In this document: one piece after another, positions 52,845 through 62,709 of the stretch | Layout: every line of letters begins with the position of its first letter | Position numbering within the stretch: position 1 is the stretch's first letter | Assembly (NCBI RefSeq): GCF_039614715.1 | Contig: NZ_CP154857.1 | Location: 2,294,001-2,358,000 of the forward strand | Reading direction: 5' to 3' | DNA from: Microbacterium sp. AZCO | GTDB taxonomy: Bacteria > Actinomycetota > Actinomycetes > Actinomycetales > Microbacteriaceae | DNA: 64,000 nt | The notes under the pieces: model-generated | What the model was told of the DNA's origin: nothing | The model's database searches: none | What the model saw: the letters and a program-made list of their open reading frames with translations, nothing else | Program-made: the position numbers and the translations under genes

Positions 52845-54572
52845 TCAGGAGCGTCCGAGGGGGAAGCGATCGAAGATCCACGGCGACACGTGCGGGGTTC
52901 GCACGTCGAAGGCGTACGAGACGACCTCGCCGACGCCCGTGTCGAGCACCGTGAACACGACCAGGTCGTTGCTCTGCACGAAAGGCTCCGGGATGCCGTC
53001 GGGCGACGTGAACGGCCAGACGCTGGGCAGGATCGGGGTGAGGCCACCCGGATCGCCCTGCGCGAGGTAGTTCGACGCATCCCACGGCTCCGGCGGCACA
53101 CGACGGCTCCGTCCGCTCAGCTCGTGAGCCGCGCCGTGCGTGTTGCCCGTGTTCGAGGTCTCCAGGTAGTTCACGCCGTTCTCGGAGCGGAAGCGATTCC
53201 ACAGGTGGGAGTGTCCGCTGTGCACGAGGTCGACCCCCGATGCCTCGAGCAGCGGCACGAGGTCGCGCAGCAGGATGTCGTCGGCCCTCGGATACTCGTA
53301 CCGCACGCCGACGACCGCGCCCGCGGCATCCCTCTCCTCGATCCGGACCGGATCGGCGAACGGCGGAAGGATGTTGTTCCCGAGGCCGTGCGGACCCTCG
53401 TGGAGCATGACGACACGGAAGCGTGCGGCGCAGAACGCGTCGGACGCGAGCTCGGCGCGGAGCCACTCCCCCTGCGCGCTGCCGACGGAGAGCGGCTCGA
53501 AGATGTGCTCGCCGTAGCCCTGTGCGAGGGGATCGTGGAGCGTCGCGGCCGCCTCTTGGTAGCGGCTCGTCTCGACGCGATCGGCCGGATCCGGGTCCGC
53601 CGTCGACCGACGCCACACCCGGGTCGCGAAGAGCGAGACGAGGCGGATGTCACCGAACGTGACGGCGTAGTACCTCTCACCGCCCGGGGAATCGGCGGGG
53701 ACGGTGAACAGCTCCTCGTACGTGGCCGTGCTGAACGAGTGGGCCTCGATCCACTCGGCCCGCGCGCCGGTACCGTCGAAGGCGGCTTCGGCGATGGCGC
53801 GCGGGACCGCCGCGACCATCGAGGCAGGGACGCTTGTCATGCCCTCGATGCGGCCGCCGACGTCGTGGTTGCCGATCGCGGGGAACAGCGGCGCATGCTG
53901 GATGATCTCGCCGCCGCGGTAGTCGACGAGCCCCTGCGAATCGGCGCGCCGCGCCCGGCCCTGCAGCGCCGGGAAGAAGGCGCTCCCGATCTCGTCGTCG
54001 AACCACGACGACGCCCGATCCGCCTGGTCGGCGAGGTCGCCGGCGAGGAAGACGGCATCCACTCTCCCCAGCGTCTCGCCGGCCTTCTGCAGGTTGGCGG
54101 GAGTGTTGGGCATCCCCTGGTGGTCGCTCGTGAGCAGCACGCGGAGCGGGTCCCCGGGTCGGGGTGCGGAAGCCAGCGTGAAGGTGCCGGAGAGTGCGGC
54201 GGTCGCGGCATCCATCGATATGACGCGATAGGGATGCCGCGTGCCGGGCGCGAGACCGTCGACCGCCGCCTCGTGCCGCCACACCGCGCGAGGCACCATG
54301 CCGTCTTCGACGGCCGGACGTCGATCTTCGGGGATGCGGGAGGCGTGGTCTTCGAAGACGCGGGAGAGCCGAGTCGTCGTCGCTGTGAAGACGCGAACGC
54401 CGGGGACTACGGAGCCGGATGCCGCGTCCCGCGCCTCCGCGTCGCTGAGGCCGCCGACCCCCTCGCCGACGAGGACGGCGTGCCCGTCGCCCTCGAACTC
54501 GGTCGCCCACGCCACTCGCACGCCGTCGGCGGTCGGAAGCTGCAGGTAGGGGTCGCAGAGGAGTGTGGTCAT
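52845..54572 (-). CDS. metallophosphoesterase family protein with N-terminal fibronectin-like domain
   Basis: A 575-residue protein. An N-terminal beta domain (residues 1-135) of the purple-acid-phosphatase or PhoD-like kind precedes the phosphoesterase core: LLTSDHQGMPNTP, VFLAGDLADQAD, PAIGNHD, VVMLHEGPHG and VHSGHSHLWNR. No signal peptide or membrane helix is seen, so it may be cytoplasmic, unlike the Tat-exported enzyme near 25 kb. The substrate is unknown. A TACCGT box lies 8 nt before the ATG, and no Shine-Dalgarno sequence is seen. Confidence 0.85.
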   Translation of the reverse strand: MTTLLCDPYLQLPTADGVRVAWATEFEGDGHAVLVGEGVGGLSDAEARDAASGSVVPGVRVFTATTTRLSRVFEDHASRIPEDRRPAVEDGMVPRAVWRHEAAVDGLAPGTRHPYRVISMDAATAALSGTFTLASAPRPGDPLRVLLTSDHQGMPNTPANLQKAGETLGRVDAVFLAGDLADQADRASSWFDDEIGSAFFPALQGRARRADSQGLVDYRGGEIIQHAPLFPAIGNHDVGGRIEGMTSVPASMVAAVPRAIAEAAFDGTGARAEWIEAHSFSTATYEELFTVPADSPGGERYYAVTFGDIRLVSLFATRVWRRSTADPDPADRVETSRYQEAAATLHDPLAQGYGEHIFEPLSVGSAQGEWLRAELASDAFCAARFRVVMLHEGPHGLGNNILPPFADPVRIEERDAAGAVVGVRYEYPRADDILLRDLVPLLEASGVDLVHSGHSHLWNRFRSENGVNYLETSNTGNTHGAAHELSGRSRRVPPEPWDASNYLAQGDPGGLTPILPSVWPFTSPDGIPEPFVQSNDLVVFTVLDTGVGEVVSYAFDVRTPHVSPWIFDRFPLGRS

Positions 54573-54645
54573 CAGGCTCGACGGTAGCGGGGGCGGGGAA
54601 CGAGGTGTGAACGTGGGATGAGCCGCTCGTCGGCTGAGGCTCGAC

Positions 54646-54731
54646 GCCTCGACAAGCTCGGCGACCGGAGGGTGCGCCTCGACAAGCTCGGCGACCGGAG
54701 GGCGCCTCGACGAGTTCGGCGACCGGGGAAC
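54646..54731. repeat. three tandem copies of a 28-30-bp intergenic repeat
   Basis: Units start at 54646, 54676 and 54704, each beginning GCCTCGAC and containing CTCGGCGACCGG or a variant. The first two share GCCTCGACAAGCTCGGCGAC exactly. The same core occurs once at 34436-34455. They fill much of the 207-bp space upstream of the metallophosphoesterase. Confidence 0.85.
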
Positions 54732-54779
54732 GGCGAGAGCTCGGCAGCCGCGAGGGACGGGCCGGCCGGGGTCGGGCGG

Positions 54780-55109
54780 TCAGCGGGAGCGGAGGCCGCG
54801 CACGCCCGTGCCGCCGCGCATGACGTCGCCGAAGTGGAATGCCAGGACGAGCGCCATGCAGGTCGCGGCGAGCGCCGCGGCGACCCATTGGCCGGGCGTG
54901 CGGATTCCGCGGGCGACGAGCAGGCCGCCGGCGACGGCGTTGGCGGTGCTCCAGGCGACGTTCACGACCGGTGCCGACATGCCCACGCCCGGCGGGTCGG
55001 CGAACGGCGTCGGGAAGGGCCTGCCCTGGATGCCGGCGACTCCGTGCGGCACCGCGTTGACGAGCAGGGCGGCGCCGAAGGCGGCGCGGACGACGGCGAG
55101 AACGGGCAT
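54780..55109 (-). CDS. small hypothetical membrane protein
   Basis: A 109-residue protein with about three or four hydrophobic segments (VVRAAFGAALLVNAVPHGVAG, VNVAWSTANAVAGGLLVARGI, WVAAALAATCMALVLAFHFG). The HGVAG and PTPFADPPGVG segments recur in small actinobacterial membrane proteins of the DoxX-like type, but the family is not certain. The ATG follows a TAGGGT box (55116-55121, this strand) by 6 nt, which places a promoter between it and the UbiB gene 26 bp upstream. Confidence 0.7.
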   Translation of the reverse strand: MPVLAVVRAAFGAALLVNAVPHGVAGIQGRPFPTPFADPPGVGMSAPVVNVAWSTANAVAGGLLVARGIRTPGQWVAAALAATCMALVLAFHFGDVMRGGTGVRGLRSR

Positions 55110-55135
55110 GGCGCCACCCTACGACGGCGGGCGCG

Positions 55136-56833
<1,698 letters not shown>

Positions 56834-56919
56834 CGATTCTCCAGGTCGGGAAGCACCGTCCGGACGCGCCGGCCGGCTCAGTGCAGGCAGACCTCGTCGG
56901 CGTCAGGTGTCGACAGGAC

Positions 56920-57504
56920 TCAATCCTCGGCGAGGATCGAGTAGAGCCTACGCCGGGCCTCGTCGAGCACCTCGACGGCCTGGCGCACCTGATCCGAGGA
57001 GCCCGAGCGCCCCACCGCGGCCGCCGCCTGAGCGAGCTTCATGCCCGCTTTCGGAAGCGCGCCGGTGCGGGAATCCTGGGAACCCGAGCCCGAGCTCGCC
57101 CACGGCGCGGGCTTCCCCTCCGAGGCGTCCACCTCGGCCTGACCGGCCTCCGTGATCGTGTAGGTCTTCTTGCCGCCGGACTCCGTCGCGGTGATGAGTC
57201 CCTCGTCGGCGAGCATCTGCAGCGTCGGGTAGACGGAACCGGGGCTCGGCTTCCACGACCCGCCGCTGCGCTCCTCGATCTCATGGATGATCTGGTAGCC
57301 GTGCATCGGCTGCTCGGCGAGGAGCGCGAGCACCGCGGCGCGCACATCGCCGCGAGCCATGCGGCCGCCGCCGCCCACGTTTGAGAAGCGCTGCTCGAAT
57401 CCCTCGCGGAGCTGATCGAGGGCGTCCCACAGACCGGGGCCGGGGAACCCCCCGCCGGTGCCCTTGTGCCGGCCGCCGAAGGGATCGGGGAACGAACCGC
57501 TCAT
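56920..57504 (-). CDS. PadR-family transcriptional regulator
   Basis: A 194-residue regulator with a PadR winged helix (about residues 50-125: VRAAVLALLAEQPMHGYQIIHEI, PSPGSVYPTLQMLADEGLI, KKTYTITEAGQ) preceded by a Gly-rich N-terminus (FGGRHKGTGGGFPGPGLW) and followed by a helical dimerisation tail. AAGGAGG lies before the ATG. A CGATATATCG palindrome (57551-57560) 47 bp upstream is a likely self-operator. It precedes the UbiB-family gene by 87 bp in the same direction and may control it. Confidence 0.9.
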   Translation of the reverse strand: MSGSFPDPFGGRHKGTGGGFPGPGLWDALDQLREGFEQRFSNVGGGGRMARGDVRAAVLALLAEQPMHGYQIIHEIEERSGGSWKPSPGSVYPTLQMLADEGLITATESGGKKTYTITEAGQAEVDASEGKPAPWASSGSGSQDSRTGALPKAGMKLAQAAAAVGRSGSSDQVRQAVEVLDEARRRLYSILAED

Positions 57505-57550
57505 GATGGACCTCCTTGCGATGTGTCGCCCTACTCCGGACGATACCTAC

Positions 57551-57560
57551 CGATATATCG
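57551..57560. promoter_or_regulatory. putative PadR operator
   Basis: CGATATATCG, a perfect 10-bp AT-centred palindrome within CGATACCTACCGATATATCG, stands out in this GC-rich sequence and lies in the PadR promoter region. Confidence 0.5.
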
Positions 57561-57720
57561 CTGATTGGATGCCGAGTCGAGAGAATCGCCCGAATTCACG
57601 GGCTGGATTCAGGTTCGGCGGCGCACGACGTCTCACTCGACGATCGGTCGGACAGACCCGGCGAGCGGCTCTTCGCGGCGGGAACGGCCACGGCTCGGCG
57701 CGCGCGGGTACTCTCGACGC

Positions 57721-58197
57721 ATGGCGGCCGCGGAACCAGGGTGGTACGACGACGGCACCGGCACACAGCGCTGGTGGGACGGCACGCGCTGGACCGAGCA
57801 CTACGCCGACTTCAGCACGCCCCGCGTCGAGCTGCACACGGGCCCCGGCGCCGTCGGGACTCCCGACGAGTTCGGGGGGATCGTCGTCGACGCGCGCGTC
57901 ATCCGGTGCGGTCGCCTCAGCCAGCCCATCGGCGGAGTCACCGCACTCGTCGGAACTGCGGACGAGATCCGCAAGCGTCCCGCCTTCGTCCTGGCGGTGC
58001 GAATGAGGACGCTCTTCAGCGCGGCGGGACCTATCAAGCCCCGCCACTTCGCGCGCCAGTACCCGTCGTCGCTGCACGTGGCGGTGGAGAGCCCGCAGCA
58101 GGTCTGGCTCGCGCCGGTGGGATCGCAGGACGAGTCCCGCGCACGCCAGTTCGCATCGTGGGTCAACGCGAGCGCGCAGCACTACCGATACGGGTAG
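57721..58197 (+). CDS. DUF2510 domain-containing protein
   Basis: A 158-residue protein that starts with the actinobacterial DUF2510 motif EPGWYDDGTGTQRWWDGTRWTEHY. The rest (GGIVVDARVIRCGRLSQPIGGV, RPAFVLAVRMRTLFSAAG, then PRHFARQYPSSLHVAVESPQ) is a soluble alpha/beta region without a membrane helix, which is unusual because DUF2510 is often joined to membrane segments. Function unknown. The ATG follows a TACTCT box (57709-57714) by 6 nt, consistent with a leaderless mRNA. Confidence 0.8.
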   Translation: MAAAEPGWYDDGTGTQRWWDGTRWTEHYADFSTPRVELHTGPGAVGTPDEFGGIVVDARVIRCGRLSQPIGGVTALVGTADEIRKRPAFVLAVRMRTLFSAAGPIKPRHFARQYPSSLHVAVESPQQVWLAPVGSQDESRARQFASWVNASAQHYRYG

Positions 58198-58246
58198 CGT
58201 CCCCCACCCCCGTGAGGGAGGCGTTCGGCGCTTCAGACCACAGCCG

Positions 58247-58813
58247 TCACGCCGTCGTCGGCGTCGCACGGATGTTGACGGCACGGCGCGGGCCGTCGCC
58301 CATCACGAAGTCGAGACGCACCGGCTCCGCGCCGGACTTCGCGTAGAGCCGGACGCCGTCGCCCAGTAGGACAGGCGCGATGTGCAGGTCGAACTCGTCG
58401 AGAAGGCCGCGCTCGAGCAGCTGGCGGCCGATCGACGCCGAGAGGATCTCGACGTTCTTGCCGCCCGCGGCATCCCGAGCGATCTCGATCGCCTCCGCGA
58501 GGTCGCAGTCGAGGAGCGTGATGCCGCGGCTGGGCGGTGCGTCGTCGGGATGATGCGTGAGGACGAAGACCGGCCCGCTCCAGGCTCCGCCGTACAACGT
58601 CGCCGCGTCCGGGAAGGCATCCAGCCCCCGTCTCCCACCGAGAACGGCACCGGTCGTCGCGATGTACTCCTCGATGAGGCCTGGCCGGGTGGTGAATCCG
58701 TCGAGCCATTCCATCGAGTGACCCGGCCCCGCGATGAAGCCGTCGAGCGACATCGTGAAGTGGCAGATCACCTTGCCCTCGGCCGTCTGCGGGGCGGTGT
58801 CCGGAATCATCAT
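58247..58813 (-). CDS. dihydrofolate reductase / RibD C-terminal family protein (second of a pair)
   Basis: A 188-residue reductase-fold protein: ICHFTMSLDGFIAGP, VLGGRRGLDAFP, VFVLTHHPDD and a terminal half with ILSASIGRQLLERGLLDEFDLHIAPVLLGDG written here in two parts (ILSASIGRQLLERG, IAPVLLGDG). This is the RibD C-terminal (DHFR-like) pattern of small NADPH reductases with no known substrate. It starts in an ATGA overlap with the gene upstream and is thus co-translated with a paralogue. The pair is divergent from an HxlR regulator. Confidence 0.85.
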   Translation of the reverse strand: MMIPDTAPQTAEGKVICHFTMSLDGFIAGPGHSMEWLDGFTTRPGLIEEYIATTGAVLGGRRGLDAFPDAATLYGGAWSGPVFVLTHHPDDAPPSRGITLLDCDLAEAIEIARDAAGGKNVEILSASIGRQLLERGLLDEFDLHIAPVLLGDGVRLYAKSGAEPVRLDFVMGDGPRRAVNIRATPTTA

Positions 58814-59427
58814 GAGGATTCCGGAGCGGGCGCACGCCGTACGTCATAGAGCACGTGCGTCACGAGGGAGGCTCCGCGGGAAGCCACCTGCCGGAGGTCG
58901 ATCCGGCCAAGCCCCTCGAACGGCCGCAGCCCCTGGCCGAGGATGATCGGCGACACCTGCAGGAAGAGCTGATCGATGTGCCCCGCGGCCAGGTACTGGT
59001 TGATCGTGCTCACACCGCCCGCGATGTGCACGTTGCGCTCGCCCGCGGCATCCCGTGCCCGCTCGAGCGCATCGTCGATGCCGTCGGTGACGAAGTGAAA
59101 GGTCGTCCCGCCCTCCATCTCGATGGACTCCCGCGGATGGTGCGTGAGGACGAAGACGGGCGCGTGATAGGGCGGGTTCGGTCCCCACCAGCCACGCCAG
59201 TCGCGGTCCCACTCTCCTCGCACCGGTCCGAACATGTTCCGCCCCATGACGAACGAGCCGGCGTCGACGATCGCATCGATCTCCTCCCGGTTCTCGTCGG
59301 GCGTCTCAAACATCCAGCGGTGCAGCAGGCCGGGCTCGACATCTCCGAACGGGCGGTGCTCGGTCTGGTTCTCGCCGGCTCCGACGCCGTCGAGCGAGAT
59401 CGTCATGGTGCCGATGACGCGTTGCAT
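58810..59427 (-). CDS. dihydrofolate reductase / RibD C-terminal family protein (first of a pair)
   Basis: A 205-residue paralogue of its downstream neighbour with MTISLDGVGAGENQTEH, FVMGRNMFGPVRGEW, PVFVLTHHPRESI, VHIAGGVSTINQYLAAGHID and VSPIILGQGLRPFEG. It keeps the GGV(S/A)T segment of the NADPH site. GGAGGTGGG lies before the ATG. An operator palindrome (59444-59456) lies 17 bp upstream and is shared with a divergent HxlR regulator, which probably controls the pair. Confidence 0.86.
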   Translation of the reverse strand: MQRVIGTMTISLDGVGAGENQTEHRPFGDVEPGLLHRWMFETPDENREEIDAIVDAGSFVMGRNMFGPVRGEWDRDWRGWWGPNPPYHAPVFVLTHHPRESIEMEGGTTFHFVTDGIDDALERARDAAGERNVHIAGGVSTINQYLAAGHIDQLFLQVSPIILGQGLRPFEGLGRIDLRQVASRGASLVTHVLYDVRRAPAPESS

Positions 59428-59443
59428 ATCCCACCTCCACCGA

Positions 59444-59456
59444 TTGCACTCTGCAA
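59444..59456. promoter_or_regulatory. HxlR operator, site 1
   Basis: TTGCACTCTGCAA, a perfect 5-bp inverted repeat with 3-base centre, close to the reductase start. Confidence 0.7.
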
Positions 59457-59482
59457 TCAGAGCACACGGTACGCCCGACTGG

Positions 59483-59495
59483 TTGTAGAGTGCAA
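59483..59495. promoter_or_regulatory. HxlR operator, site 2
   Basis: TTGTAGAGTGCAA, which on the other strand reads TTGCACTCTACAA, one base different from site 1. It contains TAGAGT, a plausible -10 for hxlR, five bases before the start codon. The two sites are 39 bp apart centre to centre. Confidence 0.7.
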
Positions 59496-59500
59496 GCAGT

Positions 59501-60013
59501 ATGACTGACACCCAGCGGTCCGGATGCCCGATCAACCTCTCGCTCGAGGTCATCGGCGACAAATGGTCGCTGCTCGTTATCCGGGACATGATGTTCGGCA
59601 ATCGCCGGCACTTCCGGGAACTGCTCCTCGGGTCAGAAGAGGGCATCGCGTCGAACATCCTCGCCGACCGCCTGCAGCGCCTCACCGAGGAGGGCCTCAT
59701 CTCGCGGCGCCCCGACCCGACCCATAAGCAGAAGGTCATCTACAGCCTCACCGAGCCTGCGATCCAGCTCGTCCCCGTGTTGGCGGCGCTCGGCTCGTGG
59801 GGCCGGCGGCATCTGAAGGTCTCTCGGGAGCTCGCGATCCGCGCAGAGCTGCTCGAGCGCGGCGGTCCGGAGATGTGGGATGCCTTCATGGACGAGCTGC
59901 GCGAGCAGCATCTCGGCATCGGCCGGCCGGCCGGGTCACGGTCCGTGTTCGCGGAACTGCGCGAGGCGTACCTCGCCGAGGTCGCCGCGGCGGGCGTCAG
60001 TCGAGGCGCGTGA
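59501..60013 (+). CDS. HxlR-family transcriptional regulator
   Basis: A 170-residue regulator with the HxlR pattern: GCPINLSLEVIGDKWSLLVI with the usual Cys near the N-terminus (Cys9), RDMMFGNRRHFRELL and the winged helix NILADRLQRLTEEGLISRR. The C-terminal part (about 110-170) is longer than in short HxlR proteins. Cys9 may make it redox- or electrophile-sensitive, as in related regulators such as HypR. It is divergent from the two reductases with two matching operators between, and its last 17 bases overlap the end of the convergent ACT-domain gene. Confidence 0.9.
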   Translation: MTDTQRSGCPINLSLEVIGDKWSLLVIRDMMFGNRRHFRELLLGSEEGIASNILADRLQRLTEEGLISRRPDPTHKQKVIYSLTEPAIQLVPVLAALGSWGRRHLKVSRELAIRAELLERGGPEMWDAFMDELREQHLGIGRPAGSRSVFAELREAYLAEVAAAGVSRGA

Positions 60014-60509
60014 CGTCGATCTGCAGCTCGTGGGCGAGCCGCTCGAGCTCGGCGACGAGGGAGTCGACGTCGACGGACGCCGGCACGGCCGCCGAGATCG
60101 TCGCCTCGAACAGGCGACCGCCGGCCATCGCGGCATCCCTCGTCTCGCTCGTCATGCGCTCGATCGACACCCCCTGCGCGCCCAGAGTCGAGGAGAGCTC
60201 ACGGACGATCCCGGGATGGTCGTTGCCGAGGACCTGGAAGGCGAAGCGGCGGGCGGGAGGAGCATCCACTCCCCTCTCGGTGCCGGGGATCGCGACGGCC
60301 ACCAGCCCCTCCACCTGCGACAGCGCCTGACGAAGCGCTTCGCCACGCTCCGGCGCGACCGAGACCTCGACGATCCCGGCAAAGGCTCCCGCGAGCTCGG
60401 CGAGCTGGCTGTTCTCCCAGTTGCCGCCGTGCGCGGCGATCACCTCGGCCACCGCGGCGACGAGTCCGGCGCGGTCGTCGCCGACGATCGTGAGCACGAG
60501 AGTTGTCAT
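59997..60509 (-). CDS. ACT-domain protein, GcvR-like
   Basis: A 170-residue protein made of two ACT domains: TLVLTIVGDDRAGLVAAVAE with NWENSQLAELAGAFAG, then RFAFQVLGNDHPGIVRELS. This is the layout of the glycine-cleavage-system repressor GcvR, a ligand-sensing partner of another regulator; no gcv genes are near. The ATG follows a TACCCT box (60516-60521, this strand) by 6 nt with no Shine-Dalgarno sequence. The 3' end overlaps the hxlR gene by 17 bases on the opposite strand. Confidence 0.85.
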   Translation of the reverse strand: MTTLVLTIVGDDRAGLVAAVAEVIAAHGGNWENSQLAELAGAFAGIVEVSVAPERGEALRQALSQVEGLVAVAIPGTERGVDAPPARRFAFQVLGNDHPGIVRELSSTLGAQGVSIERMTSETRDAAMAGGRLFEATISAAVPASVDVDSLVAELERLAHELQIDVTRLD

Positions 60510-60552
60510 GGCCTCAGGGTAGGCCACGGTCAGCGGCAAGGTAGGAAAGCGG

Positions 60553-62574
60553 TCAGGGCGCCGGAGGGAGCAGCGGTCGAAGCGCGTCGCCCATGACGCC
60601 GGCGAGCTCGGCGCTGAACGCCGCCGTCATGTGGTGCGAGTCGCGGTAGACGAGGGTGTTGCCGAGGATCGGGGGGCACCAGTCGGAGGTGCAGAGATAG
60701 TCGGTGAAGTCGAGGAGCGGGATGCCACGGGCCGACGTCGCCCGCACCGCAGCCTCCCGCGACGCATCCCTGAGCGCGACGGCCCTCGACTGTCCGCAGA
60801 CCTCGGCATCGTCGAGATGCGCCGAGAGGCACGGCGCGGGATCCTCGCGGAGATCGGGCGTGTCGGCGATCATCGCCTTCGGCGCCGTGATGGCGTCGAG
60901 GGTCTTGCCGTAGGCGGCTTCCCACGTCGCGACATCGTCGTCGACGCCCGGTGCGAGGTCGGGGTCGCTGTAGCCCGCGAGCAGCACGAGCGCGGGCGGC
61001 GTCTCGTCGTTGATGCTCGCGATGACCGCCTGACGCCACTCGGCGCACTGCGGATAGGGCGTGCCGCGGCGCGTCGAGTCGATCGTCGCTACCGGACAGG
61101 AGCTCTTGGTGTGCACTTCGAGCGCGTACCCGGCCGCCAGTGCGAACCGCTCGATGGCGGGGAACCAGTGCGCCGCGTGCGAGTCACCGAACAGGACGAT
61201 GCGCGGTGCGGCGGGATCGCCGTAGACGCAATCGCCGGCGTCTGTCGCCGCCGTCCCGCGCATGCAGTGATCGGCATAGACGCTGGGGAGGCTGTCGTCG
61301 GCGTCGCGGAGGGAGGGCTTCAGGTTCTCCGGGACGAAGTCGGTGACCTGCGGCGGACTCTCGATCGCGGGTGCCGCGGCCTGCTGCCCCGCGCTCAGCG
61401 TGCGGGTGTCGGCATACGCGTAGGCGCCCGTCGCGACGAGCAGGCACGCGACCGATCCGGCCGCGGCCCCGATGAGCGTGCGACGCGCGTGAGCCCGGGT
61501 GAGCCAGGGGGCGCGGCGGATCGGGTCTTCCACGAAGCGGTACATCGCCCACGCCGCGGGGACGCAGGCCGCCGCGATGAGAAGCGTCACCCAGAGCGGC
61601 AGCCCGTCGCGCGCGACCGCCTCCGGGATCACGAGTGCCGGCCAGTGCACGAGGTAGAGGGAGTACGAGATCGTGCCGAGGAACACCATCCCGCGCGTCG
61701 ACAGGAGGCGCGTGGGCGCGAGCCGGTGACCCGACGCGCCCGCCGCGATCACGAGGGCCGTGCCGAGCACAGGAACCGCCGCCCACCCGCCCGGGAAGGG
61801 CACGTCCCCGGTGAGGAGCACGACCGAGCCGGCGATCGCCGCGAGGCCCAGCCACCCGAGCGCGGGGGCGAAGCGCTCCGGCACGACGCGGTCCCGCCGC
61901 AGCAGGAGGAACGCGACGAGCCCGCCGGCGCCGAGCTCCCACGCGCGCGTCGGCAGCCAGAAGAACGCGAGCGGCTGCGAGTCGAACGTCAGCCAGAGGC
62001 AGGCTGCGAAGGATGCCGCGACGACGGCGAGCAGCATCCCGAACAGTGCGCGGCGTGACCTGATCACGAGCCACGCGAGCGCGAGGAGTGCGGGCCAGAC
62101 GAGGTAGAACTGCTCCTCGACGCCGAGCGACCAGTAGTGCTGGAAGAGCGACGGGTTGCTCGATTCGGCCAGGTAGTCGGTCTGGTCCATCGCGAAGAGG
62201 TAGTTCGGCACGTAGAGCGCCGTCGCGATGGCACCCCGCCACACCTTCTCCATGAGCAGCGGCGGGTACCAGAGCAGGGCCGCGATGATCGACAGCACGA
62301 GCACGAGGAAGGACGCGGGCAGGATGCGGCGAGCCCGGCGCGCATAGAACCTGCCGAAGCGTATGCGCCCGTCGCGCTCGAGACTCCCGAGCAGATGCGT
62401 CGTGATGAGGAAGCCGGAGATGACGAAGAACACGTCGACTCCGACATAGCCTCCCGGGAGGAAGGGCAGGCCCGCGTGATACAGCACGACCGCCCCCACC
62501 GCGATCGCGCGGAGTCCCTGGATGTCAGCGCGGAACCCGGAGGAGTCGGCCCCGTTCGCGGTGCGCTCTGCCAC
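60553..62574 (-). CDS. O-acyltransferase with C-terminal SGNH domain (OafA/YrhL type)
   Basis: A 673-residue membrane protein. About ten helices form the acyltransferase-3 domain (residues 10-375), with DIQGLRAIAVGAVVLYHAG (catalytic-type His), FFVISGFLIT, RFYARRARRILPA and YWSLGVEEQFYLVWP. The C-terminal SGNH-like domain (about 430-670) has FGDSHAAHWFP and ends with DSHHMTAAFSAEL, the Ser and Asp-x-x-His of that hydrolase fold. Such proteins move acyl groups onto surface sugars or peptidoglycan. The GTG start follows a TACACT box (62582-62587, this strand) by 7 nt. Confidence 0.92.
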   Translation of the reverse strand: MAERTANGADSSGFRADIQGLRAIAVGAVVLYHAGLPFLPGGYVGVDVFFVISGFLITTHLLGSLERDGRIRFGRFYARRARRILPASFLVLVLSIIAALLWYPPLLMEKVWRGAIATALYVPNYLFAMDQTDYLAESSNPSLFQHYWSLGVEEQFYLVWPALLALAWLVIRSRRALFGMLLAVVAASFAACLWLTFDSQPLAFFWLPTRAWELGAGGLVAFLLLRRDRVVPERFAPALGWLGLAAIAGSVVLLTGDVPFPGGWAAVPVLGTALVIAAGASGHRLAPTRLLSTRGMVFLGTISYSLYLVHWPALVIPEAVARDGLPLWVTLLIAAACVPAAWAMYRFVEDPIRRAPWLTRAHARRTLIGAAAGSVACLLVATGAYAYADTRTLSAGQQAAAPAIESPPQVTDFVPENLKPSLRDADDSLPSVYADHCMRGTAATDAGDCVYGDPAAPRIVLFGDSHAAHWFPAIERFALAAGYALEVHTKSSCPVATIDSTRRGTPYPQCAEWRQAVIASINDETPPALVLLAGYSDPDLAPGVDDDVATWEAAYGKTLDAITAPKAMIADTPDLREDPAPCLSAHLDDAEVCGQSRAVALRDASREAAVRATSARGIPLLDFTDYLCTSDWCPPILGNTLVYRDSHHMTAAFSAELAGVMGDALRPLLPPAP

Positions 62575-62709
62575 GTCCGTGAGTGTAGGCGGGGCGTCTG
62601 AACCGGACAGGGGTCTTGACAGCTCGGTCGCCGAGCCTCTGGCGGGGCGCCCGGCGCGTCCCTATGGTCGAGGGTGGCACTGCTCCCCGCACTCGATCGG
62701 ATCGATGAG

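Noticed and set aside
62616..62621. TTGACA as -35 of the MFS gene
   Set aside because: The only good -10 (TATGGT at 62663) is 41 bp away, far beyond normal spacing.
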